Source: Streptomyces sp. A2-16 (GTDB lineage: Bacteria > Actinomycetota > Actinomycetes > Streptomycetales > Streptomycetaceae). From it: DNA of 64,000 nt. Of this stretch, positions 36,079 to 43,788 are shown one piece after another. The position numbers were made by a program, and so were the translations under genes. How positions within the stretch are numbered: the stretch's first letter is position 1; each line of letters starts with the position of its first letter. The notes under the pieces are model-generated. The model did no database searches. It had not been told where the DNA came from and saw nothing but the letters and a program-made list of their open reading frames with translations. The DNA is taken from positions 8,184,001 through 8,248,000 of the forward strand of contig NZ_CP063808.1 of the NCBI RefSeq assembly GCF_018128905.1. The letters are read 5' to 3'.

Positions 36079-36738
36079 TCAGTCGTCGTCGCCGAGCACC
36101 GGCTCGGGGAGGGTGCCGGCGTTGTGTTCCAGGAGGCGCCAGCCGCGGGCGCCTTGGCCGAGGACGGACCAGCAGCAGTTGGAGAGGCCGCCGAGGCTCT
36201 CCCAGTGACGGGCGTCCAGGCCGAGCAGCCGGCCGATGGTGGTGCGGATCGTGCCGCCGTGGCTGACCACGACGAGCGTGCCGTCCTCGGGGAGCTTCTC
36301 GGTGTGCCGGAGCACGACAGGGGCGGCGCGGTCGGCCACCTCGGTCTCCAGTTCACCGCCCCCGCGGCGCACCGGCTCACCGCGCTTCCACGCGGCGTAC
36401 TCCTCGCCGTGCCGGGCGATGATCTCCTCGTGCGTCAGCCCCTGCCAGACGCCCGCGTAGGTCTCGCGCAGACCCTCGTCGTGGGCCACGTCCAGGCCGG
36501 TGAGCGCGGCGAGCTCGGCGGCGGTGTTCGCGGCCCGCCGCAGGTCGGAGGCGACGATCGCGTCGGGCTGGAGGGAGGCCAGCAGCCGGGCGGCGCGGCG
36601 CGCCTGGCCGACACCGGTCTCGGTGAGCTCGACGTCGGTGGTGCCCTGGAAGCGGCGCTCCACGTTCCAGGAGGTCTGGCCGTGCCGCCACAGGATGACG
36701 CGGCGGCCCCGGCCCTTGCGGTCGGCGGCAGCGGTCAC
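36079..36738 (-). CDS. Histidine phosphatase family protein (phosphoglycerate mutase-like)
   Basis: A 219-residue member of the histidine phosphatase superfamily. The phospho-acceptor motif is LWRHGQTSWN, and VASDLRRAANTA, GLRETYAGVWQGL and the second catalytic His in VVSHGGTIR are present. The GTG start overlaps the rsfS stop by 4 bp (GTGA), so translation is coupled. It is probably a phosphatase rather than a glycolytic mutase; the substrate is unknown. Confidence 0.9.
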   Translation of the reverse strand: MTAAADRKGRGRRVILWRHGQTSWNVERRFQGTTDVELTETGVGQARRAARLLASLQPDAIVASDLRRAANTAAELAALTGLDVAHDEGLRETYAGVWQGLTHEEIIARHGEEYAAWKRGEPVRRGGGELETEVADRAAPVVLRHTEKLPEDGTLVVVSHGGTIRTTIGRLLGLDARHWESLGGLSNCCWSVLGQGARGWRLLEHNAGTLPEPVLGDDD

Positions 36739-37178
36739 CGCGGCTCCCCGAACTCGGTGTCGTCCTCCTCGGCCCGGAGCTTGGCGTGCTCCTCGCCCTT
36801 GCCGCGGGTCGCCTTGGCGTCGGCCGGCAGCTCCAGCTCGGGGCAGTCCTTCCACAGCCGCTCCAGGGCGTAGAAGACCCGCTCCTCGCTGTGCTGGACA
36901 TGGACGACGATGTCCACGTAGTCGAGCAGGACCCAGCGGGCCTCGCGGTCGCCCTCGCGGCGCACCGGCTTGGCGCCGAGCTCCTTCGAGAGGCGCTCCT
37001 CGATCTCGTCGACGATGGACTTGACCTGGCGGTCGTTGGGCGCGGACGCCAGCAGGAAGGCGTCGGTGATCGAGAGGACGTCGCTGACGTCATAGGCGAT
37101 CACGTCGTGGGCGAGCTTGTCGGCGGCCGCCTGCGCGGCGGTGTTGACGAGCTCGAGGGAACGGTCAGTGGCGGTCAC
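36735..37178 (-). CDS. rsfS: Ribosomal silencing factor RsfS
   Basis: Binds L14 and blocks subunit joining in slow growth. 147 residues, with the RsfS/Iojap core: DVSDVLSITDAFLLASAPNDRQV, GDREARWVLLDYVDIVVHVQ and ERVFYALERLWKDCP. An actinobacterial acidic tail of about 30 residues follows. It lies in the usual nadD-(LCP)-rsfS-phosphatase order, all on the minus strand. Confidence 0.95.
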   Translation of the reverse strand: MTATDRSLELVNTAAQAAADKLAHDVIAYDVSDVLSITDAFLLASAPNDRQVKSIVDEIEERLSKELGAKPVRREGDREARWVLLDYVDIVVHVQHSEERVFYALERLWKDCPELELPADAKATRGKGEEHAKLRAEEDDTEFGEPR

Positions 37179-37291
37179 TACAAGGCTTTCGGTCGGCGGT
37201 CACTTGACACCAAGGGTCTCACGGACGACCGACGGCACCCCACGTGATGGCGGAGATCACGCGGGGTGGCGCCTCGGGCCCGGAGTCGGGC

Positions 37292-39223
37292 CTAGGACGA
37301 GGAGTCCGGCTTGTAGTCCTGGCCGAGGACCACGGAGACGTTCGCGCTCGACGAGATCGTGCCCTTGGCGACGGCGCTGGTGGGCAGGCCCAGGGTCTTG
37401 GCGACCTCGGTGGCGTTCGCCTTGTCGGCGGCGTCGGCGTAGAGGACCTTGGAGGTGGCCCGGGACGAGGAGGGCGTGCCGCCGTCGATGAAGGTGAAGC
37501 CGCCGTTGAGGAGGACGACACGCGCCTTCTCGGTGTTGTCCCGGGTGCCGGTGGCGTTCTGCACCGAGACGCTCACGGCCGCGTCCTTGTCGGGGCTCTT
37601 CGCCTTGCCGCCGAGGACGTCCTTGACCACGCTCGCGCTGGCCGCCGCGCTCAGGGTGCCGTCCTGCTGGACCGGCAGCAGCGCGGTCTTGTAGTCGCCG
37701 CCCTTGGCGAGGTCGGCGAGCTTGGCGAGGAAGGTGCCGAGGTCCTTGTCGGTCAGGGAGGGGTCGAGGATCTGGGCCAGCGTCTGCACGGTGGTGGTCG
37801 CTGCCGTCGGGTCGGAGGACAGCTTGCGCAGGACGCCCTGCAGGACCTGGCCGAAGCGCTCCAGCTGGGCGTTCTGGGCCTCGCCCGAGGCACGGTAGGT
37901 GGCGTAGGCGACGGCCATCTTGCCGCTGAGGGTCTGGCCCTTGCCCTTGCTCACCAGCGGCGCCTGGCCCTTCTTCTTGGCGTCCGGGTCGGGCACGGCG
38001 GCGTTGGTGTCGACGTCGATGTTGCCGACGAGGTCGACCAGGTTCTGCAGATAGGGGGTGTCCAGTCGCCAGGTGCCCTCGATGTCGGTGCCGAGGACGG
38101 TGTCGAGGGCGTCGACGGTCCCGGAGGAGCCGTCGTCGTCGACCGATTTGGCGAGGGTCGTCGTGGAGCCGTCGTCGGCCGTCAGGTTGAGGGAGTTGGG
38201 GATCAGGACGGTGGTGCCCTGTTTGGTGGTGGTGTTGTCGACGAGCAGCGCGGTGGAGGTGCCGCCCTTGGTGGTGTTGTGCAGATGGACGACGATCACG
38301 TCGCGGTTCTGGGCGCTCGCCGCGATCGTGGTGCCCTTCTTGCTCGGCGAGTCGGACAGACCGGGGAGCTTCCCGGCGTACCAGAGGTAGCCGACACCGC
38401 CCACCGCGACCAGGGCGAGGACGACGACCAGGGCGACGAGCCGGCTGCGGGCGCGGCGCTTGGCCTCCTCGCGGCGCTCGGTGCGGTTCTCGGTGAAGTT
38501 GAGCCAGTCGATGACGTCCTCGGAGTCGCCGTCGGGCTCCTCGACGAAGGCGAACTGCGCGGTGTGGTACTGCCGTTCGTCACCGTCGGCGCCCTCGGCA
38601 CCGGGACGGCCGCCGGGACGACCGGAGCCGGCGGCGTCCTCGTCCACCGCGGGACCGTGGCCCTGCCCGGCCCGAGAGCCCGGAGCGGCCCCCTGACCGA
38701 CCTGCGAGCCCGCCATGTGCCCCTGCCCGGACTGCGGGCCGGCAGCGTACCCCTGGCCGCCCTGCGAGCCCGCGGCGTGCCCCGGGCCGGCCTGGGTTCC
38801 CGCAGCCTGGCCGTGGCCGGTCTGCGCTCCCCCGCCGGGCCCGCCCTGCTGCGGGATGTAGGCCGTCTGCTCGGCGACGCGGGGCTGCTGGCCGCTCGCG
38901 GCGGCCCGGCCGTAGGGGTCGTACGCGGACGCCGGTCCGCCGCCCTGCTGGGGCCCGCCGCCGTAGGGGTCGTAGGGCGGCACGGGCGCCTGCTGACCGG
39001 TGTCGCCGGTGCCGTAGGGGTCGTAGGCAGGGGCCGGGTCGTGGGTTCCCGTGGCGTACGGGTCGTAGCCGTAGCCCTGCTGGGCGTAGGGGTCGTACTG
39101 CTGCTGCGGGGCCTGTTGCGGCGGGACCTGCTGGTACACCGGCCGGCCGTACTCGTCGTAGCCGACCAGCTGGTACTGGTTCTCCTGGTCGTCGCCGTAG
39201 CCCGCGTCGTATCGGTCGTTCAC
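37292..39223 (-). CDS. LCP-fold/LytR_C membrane protein with repetitive cytoplasmic domain
   Basis: A 643-residue type II membrane protein. The first 265 residues are disordered: a Tyr/Gln-rich start, several YDPYG repeats and six 10-residue QxGQGxAAGx repeats. One transmembrane helix (about 268-290, LVALVVVLALVAVGGVGYLWY) precedes an extracytoplasmic LCP-like domain and a C-terminal LytR_C domain (VSVQNATGTRDNTEKARVV). LCP enzymes attach wall polymers to peptidoglycan, but here the PRD motif reads PNS and most phosphate-binding Arg residues are replaced, so catalysis is doubtful. It lies 16 bp downstream of nadD. Confidence 0.85.
   Translation of the reverse strand: MNDRYDAGYGDDQENQYQLVGYDEYGRPVYQQVPPQQAPQQQYDPYAQQGYGYDPYATGTHDPAPAYDPYGTGDTGQQAPVPPYDPYGGGPQQGGGPASAYDPYGRAAASGQQPRVAEQTAYIPQQGGPGGGAQTGHGQAAGTQAGPGHAAGSQGGQGYAAGPQSGQGHMAGSQVGQGAAPGSRAGQGHGPAVDEDAAGSGRPGGRPGAEGADGDERQYHTAQFAFVEEPDGDSEDVIDWLNFTENRTERREEAKRRARSRLVALVVVLALVAVGGVGYLWYAGKLPGLSDSPSKKGTTIAASAQNRDVIVVHLHNTTKGGTSTALLVDNTTTKQGTTVLIPNSLNLTADDGSTTTLAKSVDDDGSSGTVDALDTVLGTDIEGTWRLDTPYLQNLVDLVGNIDVDTNAAVPDPDAKKKGQAPLVSKGKGQTLSGKMAVAYATYRASGEAQNAQLERFGQVLQGVLRKLSSDPTAATTTVQTLAQILDPSLTDKDLGTFLAKLADLAKGGDYKTALLPVQQDGTLSAAASASVVKDVLGGKAKSPDKDAAVSVSVQNATGTRDNTEKARVVLLNGGFTFIDGGTPSSSRATSKVLYADAADKANATEVAKTLGLPTSAVAKGTISSSANVSVVLGQDYKPDSSS
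38645..38824 (-). repeat. Six 30-bp repeats in the LCP-like gene
   Basis: Six contiguous 10-codon units (QTGHGQAAGT, QAGPGHAAGS, QGGQGYAAGP, QSGQGHMAGS, QVGQGAAPGS, RAGQGHGPAV) in the disordered cytoplasmic domain. The ends are degenerate and the middle units most alike. Confidence 0.9.
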
Positions 39224-39239
39224 CGGTGCCCCTCTCGGC

Positions 39240-39863
39240 TCACTCGCCGCGGTACAGCTCGCGCTTGTCGATGTAACGCACGACTCCGTCCGGCACCAGG
39301 TACCAGACGGGGTCGCCCTTGGCGACTCTCGCCCGGCAGTCGGTGGAGGAGATGGCGAGGGCGGGGACCTCGACGAGCGAGACGCCGCCTTCGGGCAGCC
39401 CGGGGTCGGCCAGGGTATGGCCGGGCCGGGTGACTCCGATGAAGTGCGCGAGGGCGAACAGCTCTTCGGCGTCCCGCCAGGTGAGGATCTGGCCGAGGGC
39501 GTCGGCGCCCGTGATGAAGAAGATGTCGGTGTCGGGGTTGAGGGCCTTGAGGTCGCGCAGGGTGTCCGTGGTGTAGGTCGCGCCGCCGCGGTCGATGTCG
39601 ATGCGGCTGACCGAGAACTGCGGGTTCTCGGCGGTCGCGATGACCGTCATCAGATAACGGTCCTCGGCCGGGGAGACCCTGCGGTGGGTCTTCTGCCACG
39701 GCTGACCCGTCGGTACGAACACCACCTCGTCCAGGTGGAACTGCGCGGCGACCTCGCTGGCCGCCACGAGGTGCCCGTGGTGGATCGGGTCGAACGTTCC
39801 GCCCATGACGCCCAGGCGGCGCTTGCCGGGGCTCGACGGGCTGTTGCCCGGGCCGGTAGGCAT
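39240..39863 (-). CDS. nadD: Nicotinate-nucleotide adenylyltransferase
   Basis: Makes deamido-NAD from NaMN and ATP; 207 residues. It has the nucleotidyltransferase motif GVMGGTFDPIHHGHL and ALAISSTDCRAR in place of the usual ISST-x-IR motif. The ATG at 39863 is preceded by GGGAGAGCAGG; an ATG 15 bp upstream is an alternative and has a TAGGGT box 8 nt before it. It stands upstream of the LCP-like gene and rsfS. Confidence 0.94.
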   Translation of the reverse strand: MPTGPGNSPSSPGKRRLGVMGGTFDPIHHGHLVAASEVAAQFHLDEVVFVPTGQPWQKTHRRVSPAEDRYLMTVIATAENPQFSVSRIDIDRGGATYTTDTLRDLKALNPDTDIFFITGADALGQILTWRDAEELFALAHFIGVTRPGHTLADPGLPEGGVSLVEVPALAISSTDCRARVAKGDPVWYLVPDGVVRYIDKRELYRGE

Positions 39864-39957
39864 GTCCTGCTCTCCCATGCGTGCAGACCCTACCGGCCCG
39901 GCCTGAGGACACTGGCCGGCGGTGGCCCGAAATGCCCTGCTTCGGGCACCCGGCGCC

Positions 39958-40122
39958 TCAGCGGTCGCGGTTGAAACGGGTGGTGATCCACAGCAGGAGC
40001 AGCAGGATGAGGAACGCGGCGCCGCCGGTCACCAGGGGGTTGAGGCTCTCGTGGTTGCCGCCGTGCTCCTCGCCCTCTGCGGCGAGGGTGACCAACTGGG
40101 CAGCGGTGCTGTGGAAGCTCAT
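39958..40122 (-). CDS. 54-residue single-helix membrane protein
   Basis: MSFHSTAAQLVTLAAEGEEH, a His/Glu/Asn-rich segment, then one strong helix TGGAAFLILLLLLWITTRF and a short basic tail ending NRDR. Likely N-out/C-in. It lies between nadD and another tiny membrane protein. From memory, small proteins like this are common next to nadD in actinomycetes; function unknown. Confidence 0.78.
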   Translation of the reverse strand: MSFHSTAAQLVTLAAEGEEHGGNHESLNPLVTGGAAFLILLLLLWITTRFNRDR

Positions 40123-40240
40123 CTTCGGCAGGACCTATCCGGTGGGCGGGATAAAGACGTCGGCCCATCGTAAGCGGGCGCGGTGAGGGCGATCACGCCG
40201 ACTCCACCGTTGGGGGACGGCGGGGAACCTTCGCCCACCC

Positions 40241-40399
40241 TCACTCGTCCTTCCGCTTGTACCCCCGCAGCAGGAACCACGCGGTGAACGCACAGCCCAC
40301 GAACATCACGACCAGGACGACCCGGAGCAGATTTCCGGCCCCTTGCTGCTCGGCGGCGCTCGCGGCCTCGGTGAGCCAGGCGGCCCGGGTGTGCTCCAT
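40241..40399 (-). CDS. 52-residue single-helix membrane protein
   Basis: MEHTRAAWLTEAASAAEQQG, then a helix LLRVVLVVMFVGCAFTAWFLL, then RGYKRKDE. ATG with GGAG 8 nt upstream. Similar in plan to its neighbour at 39958-40122: a short polar N-terminus, one helix and a basic tail. Function unknown. Confidence 0.75.
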   Translation of the reverse strand: MEHTRAAWLTEAASAAEQQGAGNLLRVVLVVMFVGCAFTAWFLLRGYKRKDE

Positions 40400-40561
40400 G
40401 ACGTGGACTCCTTCGCTGTACTGCCCGTCCACGCTATCTCCGCCTAGGCTGGGGGCTGCTTCGGGGGGCGCAAAGGACCGCACAAGGGTCCGCAAAGGAT
40501 CACAGCGGTCGAAGAGGCACAGCCACAGACGGCAGAGCCAAAGACGCACATGGGGGAAGAC

Positions 40562-41662
40562 ATGTCCGACGACGGCCATCAGAACAACGGTCACGAGAAC
40601 GTGCCGAGCAGGCAGCGCAAGCGTTTCCCGGGTATCTCCTCGCGTGCGTACGAGCACCCCGCCGACCGCTCCGCCCTGGTGGCGCTGCGCAAGCTGAGCG
40701 GTTTCGACACGGTGTTCAAGGCGCTCAGCGGCCTGCTCCCGGAGCGGAGCCTGCGGCTGCTGTTCCTGTCCGACTCGGTGCGCGTCTCCGACCAGCAGTT
40801 CGCGTACCTCAACGACATGCTGCGGGACGCCTGTTACATCCTGGACCTGGAGAAGGTCCCGCCGATGTACGTCAACCAGGACCCGCAGCCGAACGCGATG
40901 TGCATCGGCCTGGACGAGCCGATCATCGTCGTCACCACGGGTCTGGTCGATCTGCTCGACGAGGAGGAGATGCGGGCGGTCGTGGGCCACGAGGTGGGCC
41001 ACGCGCTGTCCGGCCACTCGGTCTACCGGACCATCCTGCTGTTCCTGACCAGCCTGGCCCTCAGGGTGGCGTGGATCCCGCTGGGCAACCTCGCGATCAT
41101 GGCGATCGTGACCGCGCTGCGCGAGTGGTTCCGCAAGTCGGAGCTGTCGGCGGACCGGGCGGGTCTGCTGGTCGGCCAGGACCTCAAGGCCTCGATGCGC
41201 GGTCTGATGAAGCTGGCCGGCGGCCACCATCTGCACGAGATGAACGTGGACGCGTTCCTGAAGCAGGCCGAGGAGTACGAGGCCGGTGGCGACCTGCGCG
41301 ACTCCGTGCTGAAGATCCTGAACGTCCTGCCGCGCTCCCACCCCTTCACCACCGTGCGGGCGGCCGAGCTGAAGAAGTGGGCCGAGTCCCGCGACTACCA
41401 GCGGATCATGGACGGCCACTACCCGCGCCGCACGGAGGACAAGGACACCTCGGTCACGGACTCCTTCCGTGAGTCGGCGGCGAGCTACGCGACCAACGTC
41501 AAGAGCTCCAAGGACCCGCTGATGAAGCTGGTCAGCGACATCGCCGGCGGGGCGGGCGACCTGGGCGGCAGGGTACGGCGGGGCTTCGGCGGCTTCTCGA
41601 ACTCGGCCCCGCGGGACGACGGCAGGCCCGACGAGGGGGACGGCCCCACGCAGACCGGCTGA
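40562..41662 (+). CDS. M48 family metallopeptidase
   Basis: A 366-residue zinc protease of the HtpX/Ste24-like M48 family. The zinc motif is VVGHEVGHAL with the third ligand in SELSADRAGLL. Hydrophobic helices flank the active site (ILLFLTSLALRVAWIPLGNLAIM), so it is probably membrane-bound with a role in membrane-protein quality control. The C-terminal tail is polar and disordered. The ATG at 40562 has GGGGAA upstream; another ATG 12 bp before lacks one. Confidence 0.92.
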   Translation: MSDDGHQNNGHENVPSRQRKRFPGISSRAYEHPADRSALVALRKLSGFDTVFKALSGLLPERSLRLLFLSDSVRVSDQQFAYLNDMLRDACYILDLEKVPPMYVNQDPQPNAMCIGLDEPIIVVTTGLVDLLDEEEMRAVVGHEVGHALSGHSVYRTILLFLTSLALRVAWIPLGNLAIMAIVTALREWFRKSELSADRAGLLVGQDLKASMRGLMKLAGGHHLHEMNVDAFLKQAEEYEAGGDLRDSVLKILNVLPRSHPFTTVRAAELKKWAESRDYQRIMDGHYPRRTEDKDTSVTDSFRESAASYATNVKSSKDPLMKLVSDIAGGAGDLGGRVRRGFGGFSNSAPRDDGRPDEGDGPTQTG

Positions 41663-41689
41663 ACCCACCCGAAGGCGCGCGGGGCCGTG

Positions 41690-41870
41690 TCGATCCGCGG
41701 CTCCGCAGCCGGGCGCGACAGGCCCCTACCGGCACCGGCACCGGCACCGGCCGACGAACGACCTGGTGCCGCCGGCCACACCGGCAGACCTCGTCCCCTG
41801 GTCCCCCGCCGACCGCACCGGCCACACCGGCCCCCGGCCACACCGGCAGGACCCTTCCTCCTGCCCCCGG
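41690..41870. repeat. CACCGGC-rich low-complexity stretch
   Basis: Between convergent genes. Contains four head-to-tail GGCACC units (about 41730-41750) and three copies of GGCCACACCGGC (about 41772-41850). No gene is seen in 41663-41925. Confidence 0.65.
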
Positions 41871-41925
41871 CCCCCTGCCCCCCCCCCGCTGATCACACCG
41901 CCAGACCTCGCCCGGCCCCCGCTGC

Positions 41926-42996
41926 TCACACCTTCGGCTGCGCCCCGTTGGCCAGAGAGCCGCACAACGCCGTAGCACTGCCGGTCGCGTACGGATCCGT
42001 CCCCGCCGGTCCGCCCGCCCTCGCCGTCTGACCGGCCAGCAGCGGATGCAGCCGGTTGGTGGAGTCCTCCGCGCAGGACAGCGGCCCGGCCTGGACGTAC
42101 GACACGACCAGCTGGGCCGTGTGCATCCGCAGGTCGTCCCGGTCGAACCGGAAGTGCAGCTCGCGCCGCACGGTGAACAGCGAGGTCTCCTCCGAGGCAC
42201 CCGCCCCCACCGCCCGCAACGCGTACACGAACGTGTGGTCGGCCGTGACCTCCAGCGTCGACGAGTCGGTCTCGGCAGCCTGGAGACTCCCCTGCACCCG
42301 GATCCTGCCGTCGGCCAGCCGCGCCTGGGCGGGGTCGAAGCGAACCAGCCACCCGGTCGGCGCGTGCCGCCCGTCCGCGGCCGGGTGGGCGAAGCTCTGG
42401 TCGAACTGGTCGAGTTGGTCCGTGTCGAGGAGCACCCGTACGGCACGGACCTGGTTGCCGGCGAGGACGTCCGGGTCTAGCGAGGACCGCACGATGTAGT
42501 CCTTGGCGGTGCTCAGCGCGGACACGACCTGGCTGTCGGAGAAGTGCGCGGTGCGGCGCGAGGCCGGCAGCGGGATGCCCTCGGCGCCCACGCGGTACTG
42601 CGCGGCCGGGCTGTGCGCGTACAGGTACTCGGCGTCGGCGTGTCCCGGGACCCTGCCCTCGGGGGCCAGCGGGATGACCGTCATCCGCAGGGGCTCGACG
42701 GGCTGCGGGACCGCGGAGTTCTGGTAGGGGTGCCGTACGCCCATGTAGATGGCGGTGCCGAAGGCGACGGCGATCAGCAGGACCAGGATCAGCGCCTGCC
42801 GGTGCAGTCCCCGGCGCAGCGGCGGGCGGCGGCGTACGGCGGGCGCGTGGTCGGCCATGCGCTCCTGGGCGGAGTACTCCTGGAGGCGGGCAGCGCGGAC
42901 GAACGACTCGTCGAAGACGACGGATCGGTACTCGTCCTCACCACCCACGGGGGCGCCCTCGGGTGTCCCCTCAGGTGGGTCTCCTGGTCCGCCCAT
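41926..42996 (-). CDS. Membrane protein with SVVFDExFVRAA motif (larger partner)
   Basis: A 356-residue type II membrane protein. The acidic N-terminus has the motif EYRSVVFDESFVRAARLQEY, then a basic stretch, one helix (ALILVLLIAVAFGTAIYMGV, about 67-87) and an extracytoplasmic domain of about 260 residues with two Cys (PLSCAED and TALCGSL) likely forming a disulfide. I do not recognise the external domain. The same N-terminal motif is in the next gene upstream. A TACCCT box 6 nt before the ATG suggests a leaderless mRNA. Confidence 0.85.
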   Translation of the reverse strand: MGGPGDPPEGTPEGAPVGGEDEYRSVVFDESFVRAARLQEYSAQERMADHAPAVRRRPPLRRGLHRQALILVLLIAVAFGTAIYMGVRHPYQNSAVPQPVEPLRMTVIPLAPEGRVPGHADAEYLYAHSPAAQYRVGAEGIPLPASRRTAHFSDSQVVSALSTAKDYIVRSSLDPDVLAGNQVRAVRVLLDTDQLDQFDQSFAHPAADGRHAPTGWLVRFDPAQARLADGRIRVQGSLQAAETDSSTLEVTADHTFVYALRAVGAGASEETSLFTVRRELHFRFDRDDLRMHTAQLVVSYVQAGPLSCAEDSTNRLHPLLAGQTARAGGPAGTDPYATGSATALCGSLANGAQPKV

Positions 42997-43002
42997 ATCT
43001 TC

Positions 43003-43008
43003 AGGGTA
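43003..43008 (-). promoter_or_regulatory. Candidate -10 box (leaderless)
   Basis: TACCCT on the minus strand, exactly 6 nt before the ATG at 42996; no ribosome binding site. Confidence 0.45.
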
Positions 43009-43074
43009 GGTCTCGGGGAGCTCAGGTAAACGCCCGGCTGTGCGACAAGTTCTGACAGGTTCTCACCAGGATCG

Positions 43075-43641
43075 TCAGGGCGTTCGCGGGACCGCGGAGG
43101 CGGCTGGCTGGGAGTAGTCGGCGGACGCCGAGGGCGTCACCGTGCTCCCCTGCTCCAGACCGGTCGACGCGGGCGGCGGAACCCGGTCGCGGCTGCCCGA
43201 GGAGGCACCCCGGTAGACCGCAGTGAAAGCCAGCGCGACCATGCCGATGCCCATGACAAGAGCGAGCATCCAGGCGACGGGTCGGTGCCAGCGGACCTGT
43301 TTGCCGTACGTCCCTGGAGCGCCGTAGCGGCCTTCGAGGACCTCGGTGTCGTCCAGGTCGTCGAGTTCGGGATCATGGCCGAAACGGCCGGGTCCGAACC
43401 TGTCGTCGTACCGCTCGCCTCTGGGGTGCGCGCGGCGAGCCTCGGCCTCGGAGGCCTCGGCTCTCGCCTGGGCGGCGGCCAGGAGGCGCTCGACGGCGGT
43501 CGGCTCGTGCACCACGGCCGCCCGTACGAAGGCCTCGTCGAAGACCACGGAGGCGAACTCTTCGTCCGACACCCCGCGGTCGTGGTCGTCGTCGGGCTCC
43601 CAGCCGTCAGGGAACGGCGTGCCCCCCACGTCCTCCGGCAC
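43075..43641 (-). CDS. Membrane protein with SVVFDExFVRAA motif (smaller partner)
   Basis: A 188-residue single-pass protein. The acidic N-terminus contains EEFASVVFDEAFVRAAVVHE followed by an Ala/Glu-rich helix (TAVERLLAAAQARAEASEAE), then a charged linker, one transmembrane helix (WMLALVMGIGMVALAFTAVY, about 130-150) and a short Ser/Pro-rich outside tail. It shares the N-terminal motif with its downstream neighbour, implying a common cytoplasmic partner. GTG start; TACTCT lies 6 nt upstream. Confidence 0.82.
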   Translation of the reverse strand: MPEDVGGTPFPDGWEPDDDHDRGVSDEEFASVVFDEAFVRAAVVHEPTAVERLLAAAQARAEASEAEARRAHPRGERYDDRFGPGRFGHDPELDDLDDTEVLEGRYGAPGTYGKQVRWHRPVAWMLALVMGIGMVALAFTAVYRGASSGSRDRVPPPASTGLEQGSTVTPSASADYSQPAASAVPRTP

Positions 43642-43647
43642 GGATCC

Positions 43648-43653
43648 AGAGTA
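43648..43653 (-). promoter_or_regulatory. Candidate -10 box (leaderless)
   Basis: TACTCT on the minus strand, exactly 6 nt before the GTG at 43641, the same arrangement as the leuS leader. Confidence 0.45.
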
Positions 43654-43788
43654 GACCTGGGGGGTCAATTTGGGCAGACGGTACGGAAATTCATCCGCCC
43701 AGTGAGACGCCTCTCGTATGCCACGGAAGCGGGCCGGGGCGCCTGCCTGACGCATATGCCCTGGCCGCGCGCCCCCTGGCGACCCGGC

